From positions 1 through 64,000 of the forward strand of contig JAVTVY010037006.1 of NCBI GenBank assembly GCA_036873755.1: a stretch of DNA of 64,000 nt, written 5' to 3'. A model generated the notes under the pieces. The model was not told the DNA's origin. It was given only the letters and a program-made list of their open reading frames with translations, and searched no databases. Source of the DNA: Hanleya hanleyi. Lineage: Eukaryota > Mollusca > Polyplacophora > Lepidopleurida > Hanleyidae. The first letter of the stretch is position 1. Each line of letters begins with the position of its first letter. The position numbers were made by a program, and so were the translations under genes. Shown piece after piece: positions 1 to 13,500 of this stretch.

Positions 1-374
1 GATATTTATAGTCTGCTAATTTCAACATTATCAAGCAGATGGTATAGTCTGCTACTATGTCACAGTGGTTAGTCTCATTCAGATGTTATTATCTGCTAAG
101 GCCATCCACAATAATATTTGTTTCCCATAACCCTACCTACCCATATATTTTGCATTTAAAAAAATTGGGATAGACATTTTTTTTTATTTCAGTATTTTTA
201 CAGCCTTACTCTGTGGAATCCTTTACAGAAAGGTCAAAAATTGACAGAACATCAAATAAAAGAACTAAAAGAAAACTAATAAAATAGAAAAACCTTGCCT
301 ACTTACCTACCCAATATTCCTAAAGTTGAAACAAATATTGTGGATGGCCTACTACCTACATATCACTGGTTATT
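1..374. other. CNOT1 intron, AT-rich, nothing recognised
   Basis: AT-rich sequence with no coding homology. A 'tctgcta' motif recurs three or four times in the first 100 bp, without a clear repeat unit. Confidence 0.5.
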
Positions 375-1302
375 GTCCCCCGACGCCCGAAGGGCTAAAG
401 GGGGACTATAGTATTGGGGTCCGTGCGTGCGTCCGTCCGTGCGTCCGACCGTGTGTCGTACCGTGCCTCCGTCCATCCGTGCGTCCGTCCAGATTCGTTT
501 CCGGACAATAACTTCTGGAAAACGGATTCTTTTCAAATTTGGTTTGTGGATACCTTGTCTTAAGATCTCGCTTGGGATTGTTTTTCACGTTGATTCACAT
601 ATAGGTGGCGCCACCTGGGGGCCAAGTTAAAAGTTTGTTTCCGGACAATAACTTTCGAAAAACTGAACGGATTCTTTTCAGATTTGGTATGTGGGTACTT
701 TGCCCCAAGATCTCGCTTGGGATTGTTTTTCACGTTGATCCACATACAGGTGGCGCCACCTGGGGGCCAAGTTAAAAGTTTGTTTCCGGACAATAACTTT
801 TGAAAAACTGAATGGATTCCTTTCAAATTTGGTGTATGGGTACCTCATCTCAAGATCTCGCTGGGGATTGCACCAATCCACCTATAGGTGGCGCCACCTG
901 GGGGCCAGATTAAAATTTCGTACTTTTGAAAAACTGAACAGATTCTTTTCGAATTTGATATGTGGGTACCTCGCCCCAAGATCTTGCTTGGGATTGTTTT
1001 CCACGCCAATCCGCATATAAGTGGCGCCAAGTTAAATTTCGTTTCCGGACAATACCTTTTGAAAAACTGAATGGATTCTTTTCAAATTTGGTGTAGGGGT
1101 ACCTCACCTCAAGATTTCGCTTGAGACTGTATTTCGCACTTATCCACATATAGGTGGCGCCACGTTCTGAAATCCTGGCCGGATTAGGACATATTCGATA
1201 ATGTGGTTACCTTGCCACTGGATCTCACTTGGGATTGTTCCGCATGCTGGGTACGGAAAGTTACGGTTCCAAGTCAAATCAATTGTTTCAACGTCGGGGG
1301 AC
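375..1302 (+). mobile_element. Hairpin-capped tandem-array element, family A
   Basis: The left end is GTCCCCCGACG (375-385), which folds on GGGGGAC at 400-406. The same arm recurs inverted as CGTCGGGGGAC at 1292-1302. A CCGT/GCGT-rich tract (418-492) follows the hairpin, then about five diverging monomers of ~140-145 bp that each contain CCGGACAATAAC, a TTCAAATTTGG core and GGTGGCGCCACCTGGGGGCC. Nothing in it encodes a protein. The layout (inverted ends, simple-repeat tract, core monomers) resembles Helentron-associated non-autonomous elements. Confidence 0.7.
418..492 (+). repeat. (CCGT)n-type microsatellite in family A element
   Basis: Degenerate CCGT/GCGT tetranucleotide tract just inside the element hairpin. 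Confidence 0.85.
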
Positions 1303-1374
1303 TTGAACCCCTCAGGTTTTCATTCTCATTCACATGACACATCGTCCACTAATATCTGACTGGTTCTGATTCAG

Positions 1375-1530
1375 GACTTTGCCTTGGACCCTGAAGAGAA
1401 CAGGATGAGAGCGGCGGCCCATCACATGGTGAGAAACATGACAGCAGGCCTGGCCCTGATCACATGTAGAGAGCCCCTATTCACCTGTATCAACAACAAC
1501 CTGAAGTCCACCTTCACCTCAACTCTCAGG
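1375..1530 (+). CDS. CNOT1: CNOT1 exon a (first in window)
   Basis: This exon is 156 nt, phase 0 to 0, with acceptor 'gattcag' and donor 'gtaagt'. It encodes [20 protein letters not shown] onward to STLR, the start of the CNOT9-binding region. The preceding exon is not in the window. Confidence 0.95.
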
Positions 1531-4500
1531 GTAAGTGTCAGCTCAGGAAATTGGAAGCCTGTACGAAAAGATTTTGATGCAGAAATAGTTTATTAATCTG
1601 GATACCGATATTAACTAATTCTATGCTATTGTATAATATATGCCCCAAAATAGTTCGGAAAAGTTGAAAAGAAAAAAATGTTTTAAATAAAACCTACAGG
1701 TTTTCAGTTTGGGATTTTTCGATAGTTTTCTCTAAATTTGGTATCAATCAACACTAAGAAATTTAGGTTACATCATCCCCTGATTTTTACTTATAGATCA
1801 GATTTTGCTATGAATTGTGGAAAATAATGGACTATGTCACTGTGTAACACTTTGCTCATTATTGTGTTTTAGGGTCTGACTCAGCCTCAGAAGGATATGG
1901 TAGAACAAGCAGCTCAGATGGTAGCCCAGGATAACGTGGAACTGGCCTGTGCCTTCATACAGAAGACGGCCGTAGAACGGGCTATACCTGAAATGGACAA
2001 GAGACTCGCTACAGTCAGTGGAGGCCATTCTTATTCTCTTCTCGTACAGGCCAAAGAAATCATGTGCACAGCAGATTGGTGCCACAGTGGTGAAACGTTT
2101 CTGTGATGGTACCATTTCACTAACCGACCAGACTGTTTGTTGATCTTAGCCTCACTGGAACCATTACGGAGAAGATGTACATGTATTTACCACTATGGTA
2201 CCACTCGGCTTTGTGCAGGATGATTTGGGGTTTGAGCACACCTCTCAAATCTGACTTGTGGTTGAAACCTGCTTTGCATGGGCTGTGCCATTTTATCAGA
2301 CCCCAGTCGTCTATATCATTGTGTGTGTATTGATAATCACCAGCTGTCCTATTTTACCACTAATTACAGTTTACACAAACTGAAAAAATGTTTCGAAATA
2401 TATACCTTAATTAATTTCTCTGCTTTATGGTACAGGGGTATAAATATTACATGTAGTTTATTATAGGGCTAAAAAGATTACATTGTCTGTAAAGAAATAT
2501 ATATATGTGAACAGATACTGAGGATCTGTAGCTTGTAGTTTAGTAACTTTTATAATTTGTCTAATGTGCCAGGAGTTTGATCTGAGGAAGCATGCCAGGA
2601 ATGAGGGACGTCGGTACTGTGATCCTGTAGTCTTGACGTACCAGGCCGAGCGCATGCCTGAACAGATCAGACTGAAGGTAGGATTTCCTGACCCCGAATT
2701 ATCTCCCCTTGATCAGCAACTTCATCAAGATAATATTCAACACAAACTTTGTGTCGTGAGATCTAAAAGTGCCGGAACTCCCATATGCTCAATAGTATGA
2801 AGAGTTATCTCTATGGACTTAGTAACAGAGACTGTATGACCCAATGCCTTTGCCCATCCTGATTGTATATTCCATTGTTTTCTCACAGGTGGGTGGGGTG
2901 ACCCCCCAGCAGATTGCGGTTTATGAGGAGTTTGCTCGTAACATCCCTGGTTTCCTGCCCACGCTAACGGATACCAGCCTCCCTTCAGGCATTGCCAGGC
3001 CCATGGCAGTCCGCGAGCCCTCTTCACAGGTAAGGGTCATCACTGAATGACTGCCACCAATAATATTGCCAGGGTTTTTAATTTCATACAATGCACAAAG
3101 TTTAACATTGTGCCCTGAATAGATTTCTCCTCAGTTAGAGGTCCTGATTCTTAGGTTACCTGAGTTTGCCTGAATTTGGGTGTTTCTAGTATTTACGCTT
3201 ATTCGGGTTCAGGTCTCTGGGTAAGATGGTTTTGCCGATTAGAGAATGTGCCTATATTAGATTGATCTACAGCCCTGATAGAAGAATGGGTTACAGTATC
3301 CTTCTAAGCCCACCAGTTGGAAAACCTACAACAGTTCCTAGGTTAAGCTTAAATTCAAATAAACATGTTATCATATTGTCTGATATAGAATAGACCTTGG
3401 TATTTGTAGAACTTTTGTGCTGAAGTGTTCGTTCATGTGCGAAATTTCAAACCAAAACTCAGTTCTGACCCCGAAATGTGTATGTTTCATGAAAAAACGT
3501 TTTGAAGCTGCATTTAGTCATAAGGCAAAGCCATGGTAACAGCCTTGAAATAAAAGCGGCAATTAGTGACTTAATTTAATGACATGAGCAAATTAACCTA
3601 GGCCTATGAGGGTAACTTGGAACTTTCTACAAAGTTCCAAATTTTATTCTCGATAAAATCATCAGAGTTGGACTGCATCTGTCTAGCAGAAGAAAGATCC
3701 CATCTATTATCACAGATAACAACAGCAAGACCAGCTGGATAGATGGGAGTCTCAATGTATCAGGCTATTTAAGATATATTCACAAACTCTAATGTATCTC
3801 TTTCTATTTGTTGAACTTTCAGAACCAATCTCAATTTGCCACAGATGAAATTTCGCAGATTTACGACAAGATCGCCACGGAGATAAAGCAGCATGTGCAA
3901 ATGATTGGCTTACCTCCTGGTAACCCACACTTTGTACAGATACACAGTCTGATGGAGGCGGTGATGCTGGCCAAGCACTCGCGCGAGATAGTCACCGCCC
4001 TCGCCCTCCTTCAAAAGGTTTGAACACCTGTATATTTTTCTTCATACATTTCAAATATCTCAGAGAAGACAAATATTCATGCTATTGGTGACCGAAAAAG
4101 TTTTCTAGTTTGCCATGTCCATTTAGCTACTAAGCTTATTTCTTTCCATTTTTGGACTTGCTCATACTGGTTAATGCACATGTGAGGGAGGGGGATGTAA
4201 TCTCCACACACCAATCGTAGCTTTCTTTCTCCATAGGGAGTGGAAGGGCTCCTGGACCACTTCACTGGCATGGCCAGTGAATCGGAGTTGATGTTACGTT
4301 TCCGTGATTGTCATCTCCTAGTGCTAAAAGGTCTACAGGATACCCGGGCATATGGCCCCCAGTGGACGAATAAACAAGTCACAAGGTAGGTCTTCAGGTT
4401 ACCCGGGTGTATGGTCCTCAATGGACGATTAACTCTTTGCTACTTGCTGATAGTCTCGTTTGTCAGCCTTGTATGTTCGGATAAATGCATGCGAGAGGAT

Positions 4501-7500
4501 TTTGTTATAGACAGTCTTTTTTTGAAGCAATATATTTGCATGTAGCTTGATTGAAACCCCGCTAAATATATATATTTTCAGAAAGCCCATACTTTAATTA
4601 ATCTGTCCTTCAAAATATCTGCCCATTTGTGTCTAAAATAAAACCAGACCAGGCGAGAAAATAAAATAAACAAAAAAAAATCTCTGATTTCGACAACATT
4701 ACCGTGAGTGTATGTCCCAGCCAAATGATAGTTTCCATAAAAAATCTCTTCACGATTCGCCCAATTCAACCGGACGATCGTGCTAAAATACCAGTGCATC
4801 GTCCGTGTGGGTTTTAATCCGACATATAAATCTGAGAAACCCTTTATTTCCATTGTAAATCCAACAGTCGGCTCGCTAAAGTTTCAACGAAGCCATTTTC
4901 TTTGGCGAGAAATTCAACCGGCACTGAAGACGGACACGCAGACAGGCGGCCGGCCAATCGCTGCCATTGTCTCACACGTCTCAACTAATCGGCTTCGCGA
5001 TACTAACAGGGCTACTAACAGAGCCCGGTCGAGGTCAATTTGGTCACGCTATCAAAGAATGATCACATCTCTATCCAATCAAATCCTTCGTTATTCAATC
5101 CTATCCAATCAAATCACTCGTCACAGGTCGAAAGACCCGGAAATGACCTTTAAAATGAAACCAATATCTCTAACATTCTACCGCGGGAAATGGGATTTCG
5201 ATAGCGTTGAAAATGGTCAAAAAACGGCAAATTCTTCGCCGATTTTCTCAATTTTCACCACAAGGAAGGTACGTCTTCAATAAAATAAACTTGTTATACG
5301 TTTATTGCATGATTTACAATAAAATTTGAACGTATATTGTCGACTATTTCCTTGTCCAACGATGTGGACTACCGACGACCTCTCACTTGACGAACATTTT
5401 ACTGTGCGGCGATTTTTTTGCGTGGTGGTGAATTGCAGCCGGTTTCGGCCGTTATGGGTATATATGATGCCGGCCGGTTTTGGCCGGTATAAGTACGAAA
5501 GGGTTAAACAAGTCACAAGGTAGCTGATCTTATCTGCATGTCCAAGTATATGTTGTATGCATTGTGAGAGATGCAGCAACGATTCTCATGGACTGAATTT
5601 TTGGTCCAGTATTATTCCATGATAATGTCTTAGCTTCCATTCTGTTTCATACCTCCCTATTTATAAACCAAAACCAGCGACGTGCTTGGATATCGAAAAT
5701 TTGTTGTTGTTCTGTATTGACATCCCAATAGGACTGCACACTCCTTCTGGTATGAATTCTGTTTCTTTCCAAAAGCCAATCATAGAAATGATGTAAAATA
5801 AACAATTTCAGAAATTCTGATTGGCCGAATTGTCTTATGATTTTCTCTACAGACCAGTGAAAATCCTGGATTTGTTTTGAAAATTTGAATTGACCAATCA
5901 AGTGCCAAAACTGTAAGATATCCCATGATGCCCATTGTTTCTGTGAAACTTGATTGGTTCCAAATTTGAGTCTCTATGTACACCATTGAAGTTATTATGC
6001 TGCATCAGACATAAACTCCCAAAATGACCTGACTGGCACTGTCTTGTTTTACTACAGGTGTCTGATAGAGAGTCGAGATGACAGGAAGTACAACGTGGAA
6101 GCCGTGGACTGTCTGATCAGAGCACATCTAGTCAACATGCAGCAATATGACCTTCATCTTGCACAGGTACTATTATCATAATATAACTTGACTTCTAATT
6201 GACTGCCAGCCTTCATCTGGTTAAGTAACAGCTTGACCTAAATATATCATTTAGGATATCATAGTTTAGTCAAATTTGATTCCATAAATAAGGTGACTTT
6301 CCATACATTTCCTGAGATAAATTTTTAAATGAAATAGCTGACAACAACTCTTCTAAATGTTGATAAAAGAGTCATTGAAATGTCATCCCACTTTGTATTC
6401 TTTGGGCTAATCGGCGTTCAGGATAATAGGAACTGTGGGCAATTTCAAGTCCTGGCACATGTTGGCATTGTCGTGATATGACTGAAAAATTGTTGAGAAA
6501 ACGTGTTAAGTCCTACTCATTCACTCGTCCCACTGCGATAAAAATATGCAGCTATGGGTAGTGATGATTCTCTTTAATGGAGGTGTATGTATAAAACACT
6601 GCAATGTTAGGTGAAATGTTGGCTTAGCAATCTTAATTTGTAAAAAAAAACTTGTTTTCCTTGCAGCTAATGGAGAATGGTCTGAATTATATGGCCGTAG
6701 CCTTCGCCATGCAGCTGGTCACTCGATACTGTGTGGAGGACAGCAAACACAACAGCCAGATAAGTGAGGTATGCCTGCTCCAGTCCTTTCTATATCTTCT
6801 TACTGTGGTGGCCTTCTTAGCTCTTAACTCAATTAACTCTAAGCTCGTAATTAGGACTCGACCTTTCTCGGCTTAAAGACATTGATACATTAGTGAAATT
6901 TTCCTGTACATTTTGTGTGTGATAACATTTTGGCCTGAAACTGAATACTACAAAACTTTGAATTTGTAATTTTTTTCAAACATCAAAAAGCAATTACGGT
7001 AATTTCCCTAATAATTCACCTTCCAAATTTAAAACGAAAACGGGAGCATTTTCAATATACTCGTGAAACAATAAATTCGAACACTCCCGTTTTCGTCGTG
7101 GAGTTCGAGCCGCTGAAAGTAAAGTAAATGTTACTCAGAATAATTTCTGTACAACTAAATCGTGACTAACGATACGCGTTGACACAGAAATAAAATACCA
7201 AAGTTCAGTTTTTGTGGTTGCAAATTCTCCATATATCATAGAACTATGATCAGAAGTCCCTAACCGGGTTCTCATTAGCAGGAGGTTGGAGGCGAAAATG
7301 CCCGTCAACTGGCCATTTTGAGGCACCACGAGATCAATAGAAAAAAAATTAACGGCAATTCGAATGATATTTTCGATGTCTCATTTTCTTTAATAAACAG
7401 ATGACAAAGATATAAATGTTTCCCTCTGCTTGTCCCTGTCAGGGCTTCGGCGTAATAGTTAGTTCGTGCACAACTCCTATGTCGAGGGAGCCATTATTTC

Positions 7501-10500
7501 ATTTCTCCAGATGTGTATGATGTGTCTCATACATTTTGACTGCAGAAAGGGAGTAGTTGAGTATTTCATTTGTGCTACGGGGAGATGTCAACAGACATGG
7601 ATGCTGGTGTTTTATTCACTCACCAATCCAGAACGACGTTTCCATGTAATAAAATGACAGGTCAGTGTTTCCAACAACATGATAATCCAGTTTATAATCA
7701 ACGAGGAATCAACTTTATGGAGCGGACGAACATAAAATATGCACCCTCGCTGGGTCAGTCACATTGACATCTCACGAGTGACGTTGTAGACAACCCGATC
7801 ATCATTGTAGGAATTTAGAGGTTTAGTTTTTATGTATTTTCAATCCTTGACAAGCTGGACATTTCACTTTTTCCTTCGTGTTTGATGGATAATGAACCAA
7901 ACGTCGGCATCACGGTACAGATTTAGCCGGGAAATATGGTCGACTGACTGCAGGCACGTGTCGCAATACTGTCGGGCTACCATCCCTATTGCGGTAATGG
8001 AAACTTCCACTGACCCGGTGTTGTAATCCCACAAGGCAACCTCCCCACAGCGCATGCTCCATTTCGCAGGCTCCAATAACATCCCTGCCTCCAATAGCGG
8101 AAGTTGACCTTTACTACGTTGCTATGACGTATAGGAGAAACCAACCAACGCACGGTTCAGTTTGAATCCGACCAAACAACTCCTTTAGTGTTGCACATGA
8201 GCGAACTACTTTTCATATGCTCTGTCCAGATAAACAGGGAAAATTATCTCCAGATAATTCTTTTTAACGCTAGGTCAACGGAGGTATTATGCAGACTTGA
8301 AAAGTAATCAAAATTTTCGTTAAACATCTATTTTACTATATATGATGTCACTTCCGGCGATGTGCGCGAAGGCCCCGAATCCGGTCCAAAAATCTGACTG
8401 GTGGCTGGGGTGTTATTAGACCCCCAGCGAGGTGGTTGCCCACAAGGCTTCCCGACGAATCGAATTGGAAGAGTTCACTTTCAATATAGGGAAGTAAGGC
8501 ACAAAAGTTTTAAACACGCATATCGCTTTTCGACAAAAACAACGTGAGGGCAGATTTTTCTTTCGTTTCGTAGACCATATTTTCTTTGTATTTCATTCTT
8601 GAAACTTGCAACTCTGGCGGACAAATTCACGACCTACGCAATTTAATGATAATAACTACACAGGGACTGCTTGAAGTTGAAGAAAAAGAAAAAACATTTA
8701 CGGCGACAGATGGCTGATAAAAACTTTTGGGTTGGTAGCTTTTCGATGGGGAGGGCGGGTTACGCCAACTGACATATTTTAAGGATGGCCCAGAGTCTTT
8801 TAAATGAACTATGATAGAGATATCAAACATAATACACGGTTATCTATAGATCACAACGATCACGGTGAAGTGGTCCGCCATTTTGGATCTTCCGTGAATA
8901 TCAGCGTAACATATAATTCGAACACAAGTGTTTTTCTGGAATTACCGCGACAAATAATTCGAAAGTAGCCAATTTTTGAAGTTGCGGGTTTCATCACTGC
9001 ATCGCGAATTATTAGGGAAATTACCGTAACTTCAAGTATTGTTTCATAGAGTAACAGTCATTGTTGCTGTAAATTTCTTCATGCAGATTACCGAACAAAA
9101 TATAAAATATAATTTATCAATACTTAACCGTTCCAGAGTTGAAGCTTTAATAGCCACCACAGTAAAGGATGCTGCTTTGTCAGCACCCTGGAATACATTA
9201 GTGTCTATGCTTTCTATATATTCATGATTTATTTTATTCAGCTGTTCTATATAAGATATAAAATTACAGATTAGACTAAAAAAATATTGAAATTTATATT
9301 TATCAGTCATAATTTGACATTAAAACCTGTGTATACCGACCATGGTTGGGACCAGGTTATAGTGTCAGTTTTCACAGGGTTCTGGTTTATCGAGGTTCAA
9401 AATAGTTCAAATTTAAGTATTGGGACCATAGATAATGTCTGTATTTTAGAGGTTGGTCAGTTTACCCAGGTGTCGGTATACACATGTTTCACTGTGTTTT
9501 CATGTTCCCACATGTGTACATTTCATCTTGGTAATTAACTATTGTGTGCTGATTTGTTTGCATGTATTTTACCATAACCTGTTCGAGTAAATGTTTGATG
9601 ACCATCTTTCATTTGAGAACAGCAACTTCACGGACAATAATACTCAGATTTCAAGCAATGTCAGAGGGAATACATATAAACTGTAATGTGGGTGAGCAGC
9701 ATGCGTTTTGTACCATGTCTGTTGCCACGAGGGGAAGATTAATTTTCTCTACATAATGACTGTACATGGATAGTCACACATGTCCAGCTAATCATATCGT
9801 AGTTAGTTACATCGTCGCTATATTGCCGAAATAGCGCTGAACGCGACGTTAAACCCTAACTCACACACATGCTTTTTGCCGGGGTTCACCTGGGACATTG
9901 TGCACGCCCCAGGGGTCATGGTAAAAATAGGCCTCAGATCCTCGGACAGCTTGTCACAAGAGGCCAATAGTCTGGGCCACCCATGGGGTTCCTGGGTGTC
10001 AAAAGGAATGGTACCATACTCGGGGGTGAAAAGGAATGGGATATGACTGAAATAAAGTTGTGGGAGACAATACAGAATACGAACCTGTCCCTTAATCTGT
10101 TCCCTATTTGAATACCCCCAAGACGGCAGCACATCACATAGTTCATCATCGAGACAACAAGGGGGAAAAAACCAGTTATATTCCAATCTGCAGCAAAAGA
10201 CACTGGCCGAAAAATCCTTGGGACTTTTAGATAGTTGCATGGCTGTTGCCTTCAACATTTACATCATAAACTGATGACTGGAACTGTTTTGTATGTTTTA
10301 TTTGGCTTGACAGACTTTGATACTCAGCGTTTATTATAAGCATGGGCATTTCAACCCTGCATGTATTTTCTACATACCAGTTTTGTTTCGAGAAATTAAA
10401 CGGATCCCATTAAAATTCATCGATGTAGATTTTTCGGCCAATAAAATTATTACTCACCCCATATTCTAGCAGAGCTACATGAACTGGATTTGTAGTGTTG

Positions 10501-13500
10501 TGGTCAAAAGTATGTCCTACATTGGTTAGCTGTTTTCTGATTGGCTGCTGTGTTTAGTTTAGTAGCACCTATATAACACATGTTGTGATTGGCTGTACAA
10601 AGATCTGCTGTCAATAGCTGTACAAAAATCTGCTGTCATTGGCTGTATGAGCTTAGCTCATGCATCATGATAGGCTGTACAAACGAAACCTGCGCTGTGA
10701 TTGGACGTTGAAACATAGGTGGTGCATCAAGATTGGATATACAGAGACACACTTGTGATCCGTTGTACAATGGGCAAACCTACCAAGTGCCTCCAAGATT
10801 AGTTGTATAAAGATGTGATGTGATTGGATATACAAAGATTGACTACACAAAGATGTCCTGTGGTTGGCTATACAAAGATTTGCTTTAATTGGCTGTACGA
10901 AGATGGGCTGTGATTGGCTGTACACTGATGTACTGATATTGGTTGTACAATGAGCTTAATTGGCTGTACATAGATGGGCTGTGATTGGTTGTACAAAGAT
11001 GTGCTGTAATTGGCTGTATAACGATGGACTGTGATTGGCTGTACAAAGAGGGACTGTGATTGGCTTTGAAATCCTGGCTGCTGCATCATGATTGGCTGTT
11101 CCAGTGTGTTCTCTCCCAGCTTGCTGTATTTGTGGTGGAGCATGCTTTCAGGTAATGTAGACCTTCCTCATTCAGCACTAATCTGAAACAATCAAGTTCA
11201 TTCAGATTCTTTTCCAGGCGGACTTCTACAACACCATTGAGACGCTGGCTCGTATCTCTTCCCACTCCAGACAGGCCCCTGAAGGGTAGGTCAAAAATAT
11301 TTTGGAAATTTTTTTCACTGTTTCTTAAAGGTGAACTGCAAAGCTTTTAATTTTATCTAAATTGTTGCTTATATACATCTTGTCTTATGTGACATAACTT
11401 TTATACGTTTTTGGGGCAAATATAGTTTGCAAAATTGTATTAATAACAATATTTAAAGAGGTAGTGGCGTGATTTTAATTGTTCGGGTAAACTGAACAAC
11501 ATGATCAACTGCAACAATTGTCAAAAGATTTTCAAGTCGTGAAGTCTTGTATTTCACATAGGGACCAATATTGTCAGATTTTCCAATTCAGTCTAGTGAA
11601 CAACATGAAAATGGGAAATGACTGAGATGACGTCCGATAACGTGACCAGCTGTCCATGGCGTCACGTTAGAAGCCGTCACAGTGCAATAACAGTTCTAAG
11701 ATCGAGTATGACGTTGCAAAGCATCACGATCGGAATGCCAGTGCGCGTTTTGTGACGTCATCTCAGGCACTGGGGCCAAGTGCAGGTGCTGTCACGTTTT
11801 TCAGAGAATGTCAGAAGTGTGATTTCAATGCCCGTGATATTGAAAAATGAGGTCACAGAAAAACGTTCACCATAGTTGATCTCAACTACTAAATAACTTT
11901 TATCGAAATATGTTATTTGCTGAATATTTTTTAAATGACGCTACTACCTCTTTAAGTTATCCTGTTATAAATCCGTCTTGAAAACTTGCATCGCTTGTCT
12001 CTCTTGGTTTGTAGAACGTTATGACATTATAGTGGTCCTCTTCATTCAAGTTTTATTCAAATGTGACGTCATGCTACGTCGAATGAATGAACGAGGGCCA
12101 CTATAACGTCATGACGTTCCAAAAACAACGGTAGGCAAGCGATGATGTTTTTAAAAGTTCTGGCTCTCGGTATAAGTTTTGACTTCTCATATACCCAAAA
12201 TAAAACAATAACCCACAGAACTATTACCACACATAATTGTAACAACTATAGAAGTTCTTGTTTTATGACATTTTAACAGAACATTGGAAAGCTTTTCAGT
12301 TCACCTTTAATAACATTGAATCCCGATGACGACCTTTTTTTATTCTTTCTCTCTCGAAAATTATTTCATTTTAATAAAGTCTGTAAATCTCAACCACAAT
12401 TTGGATGTTTTTAGCCCACCAACACCAGATGGTGGGCTGTTCAAATCACTTTTCGTCCGTGGTCCGTCGTTCGTCCGTCCGTCCGTCGTCAGTCCGTCCG
12501 TAAACAATTCTTGTTACCGCGATTTCTCAGGAACTACTACATGGATCTTTTTCAAATTTGGTACACAGGTTCCCCTTGGGGTCTAGTTGTGCAAGAAACC
12601 TTTTCTGGTCCGATTCGAAAATCCAATATGGCCACCAGGCAGCCATCTTGGATTTCCACATGAAACCTTGTTACCGCGATTTCTCAGGAACTACTGCATG
12701 GATCTTTTTCAAATTTGGTACACAGGTTCCCCTTGGGGTCTAGTTGTGCAAGAAACCTTTTCTGGTCCGATTCGAAAATCCAATATGGCCACCAGGCAGC
12801 CATCTTGGATTTCCCCATGAAACCTTGTTACCGCGATTTCTCCTGGAACTACTGCATGGATCTTTTCTCAAATTTGGTACACAGGTTCCCCTTGGGGTCT
12901 AGTTGTGCAAGAAACCTTTTTCTGGTCCGATTCGAAAATCCAATATGGCCACCAGGCAGCCATCTTGGATTTCCCATGAAACCTTGTTACCGCGATTTCT
13001 CAGGAACTACTGCATGGATCTTTTTTCAAATTTGGTACACAGGTTCCCCTTGGGGTCTAGTTGTGCAAGAAACCTTTTGTGGTCCGATTCGAAAATCCAA
13101 TATGGCCACCAGGCAGCCATCTTGGATTTCCCCATGAAACCTTGTTACCGCGATTTCTCAGGAACTACTGCATGGATCTATTCCAAATTTGATACACAGG
13201 TTCCCCTTGAGGTCTAGTTGTGCAAGAAACCTTTTCTGGTCCGATTCGAAAATCCAATATGGCCACCAGGCAGCCATCTTGGATTTCCCCATGAAACCTT
13301 GTTATCGCGATTTCTCAGGAGCTACTACATGCATCTTTTTCAAATTTTGGTACACAGGTTCCCCTTGGGGTCTAGTTGTGCAAGATACCTTTTCTGGTCC
13401 GATTCGAAAATCCAATATGGCCACCAGGCAGCCATCTTGGATTTCCCCATGAAACTCGGTTATCGTCATTTCTCAGTACTGCATGGATCTTTCTCAAATT

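Noticed and set aside
2014..2115. Extension of CNOT1 exon b to a later donor or stop
   Set aside because: Family similarity stops at KRLAT, a GTCAGT donor sits exactly there, and exon c continues the alignment in phase 0.
4389..4432. Second copy of exon f end as an alternative exon
   Set aside because: It has no acceptor of its own, reading through from exon f meets an in-frame TAG, and a transposon splits it.
9818..10258. 146-codon minus-strand frame
   Set aside because: It overlaps the SINE-like repeat tail at one end, has no recognisable domain, and lies in a CNOT1 intron.
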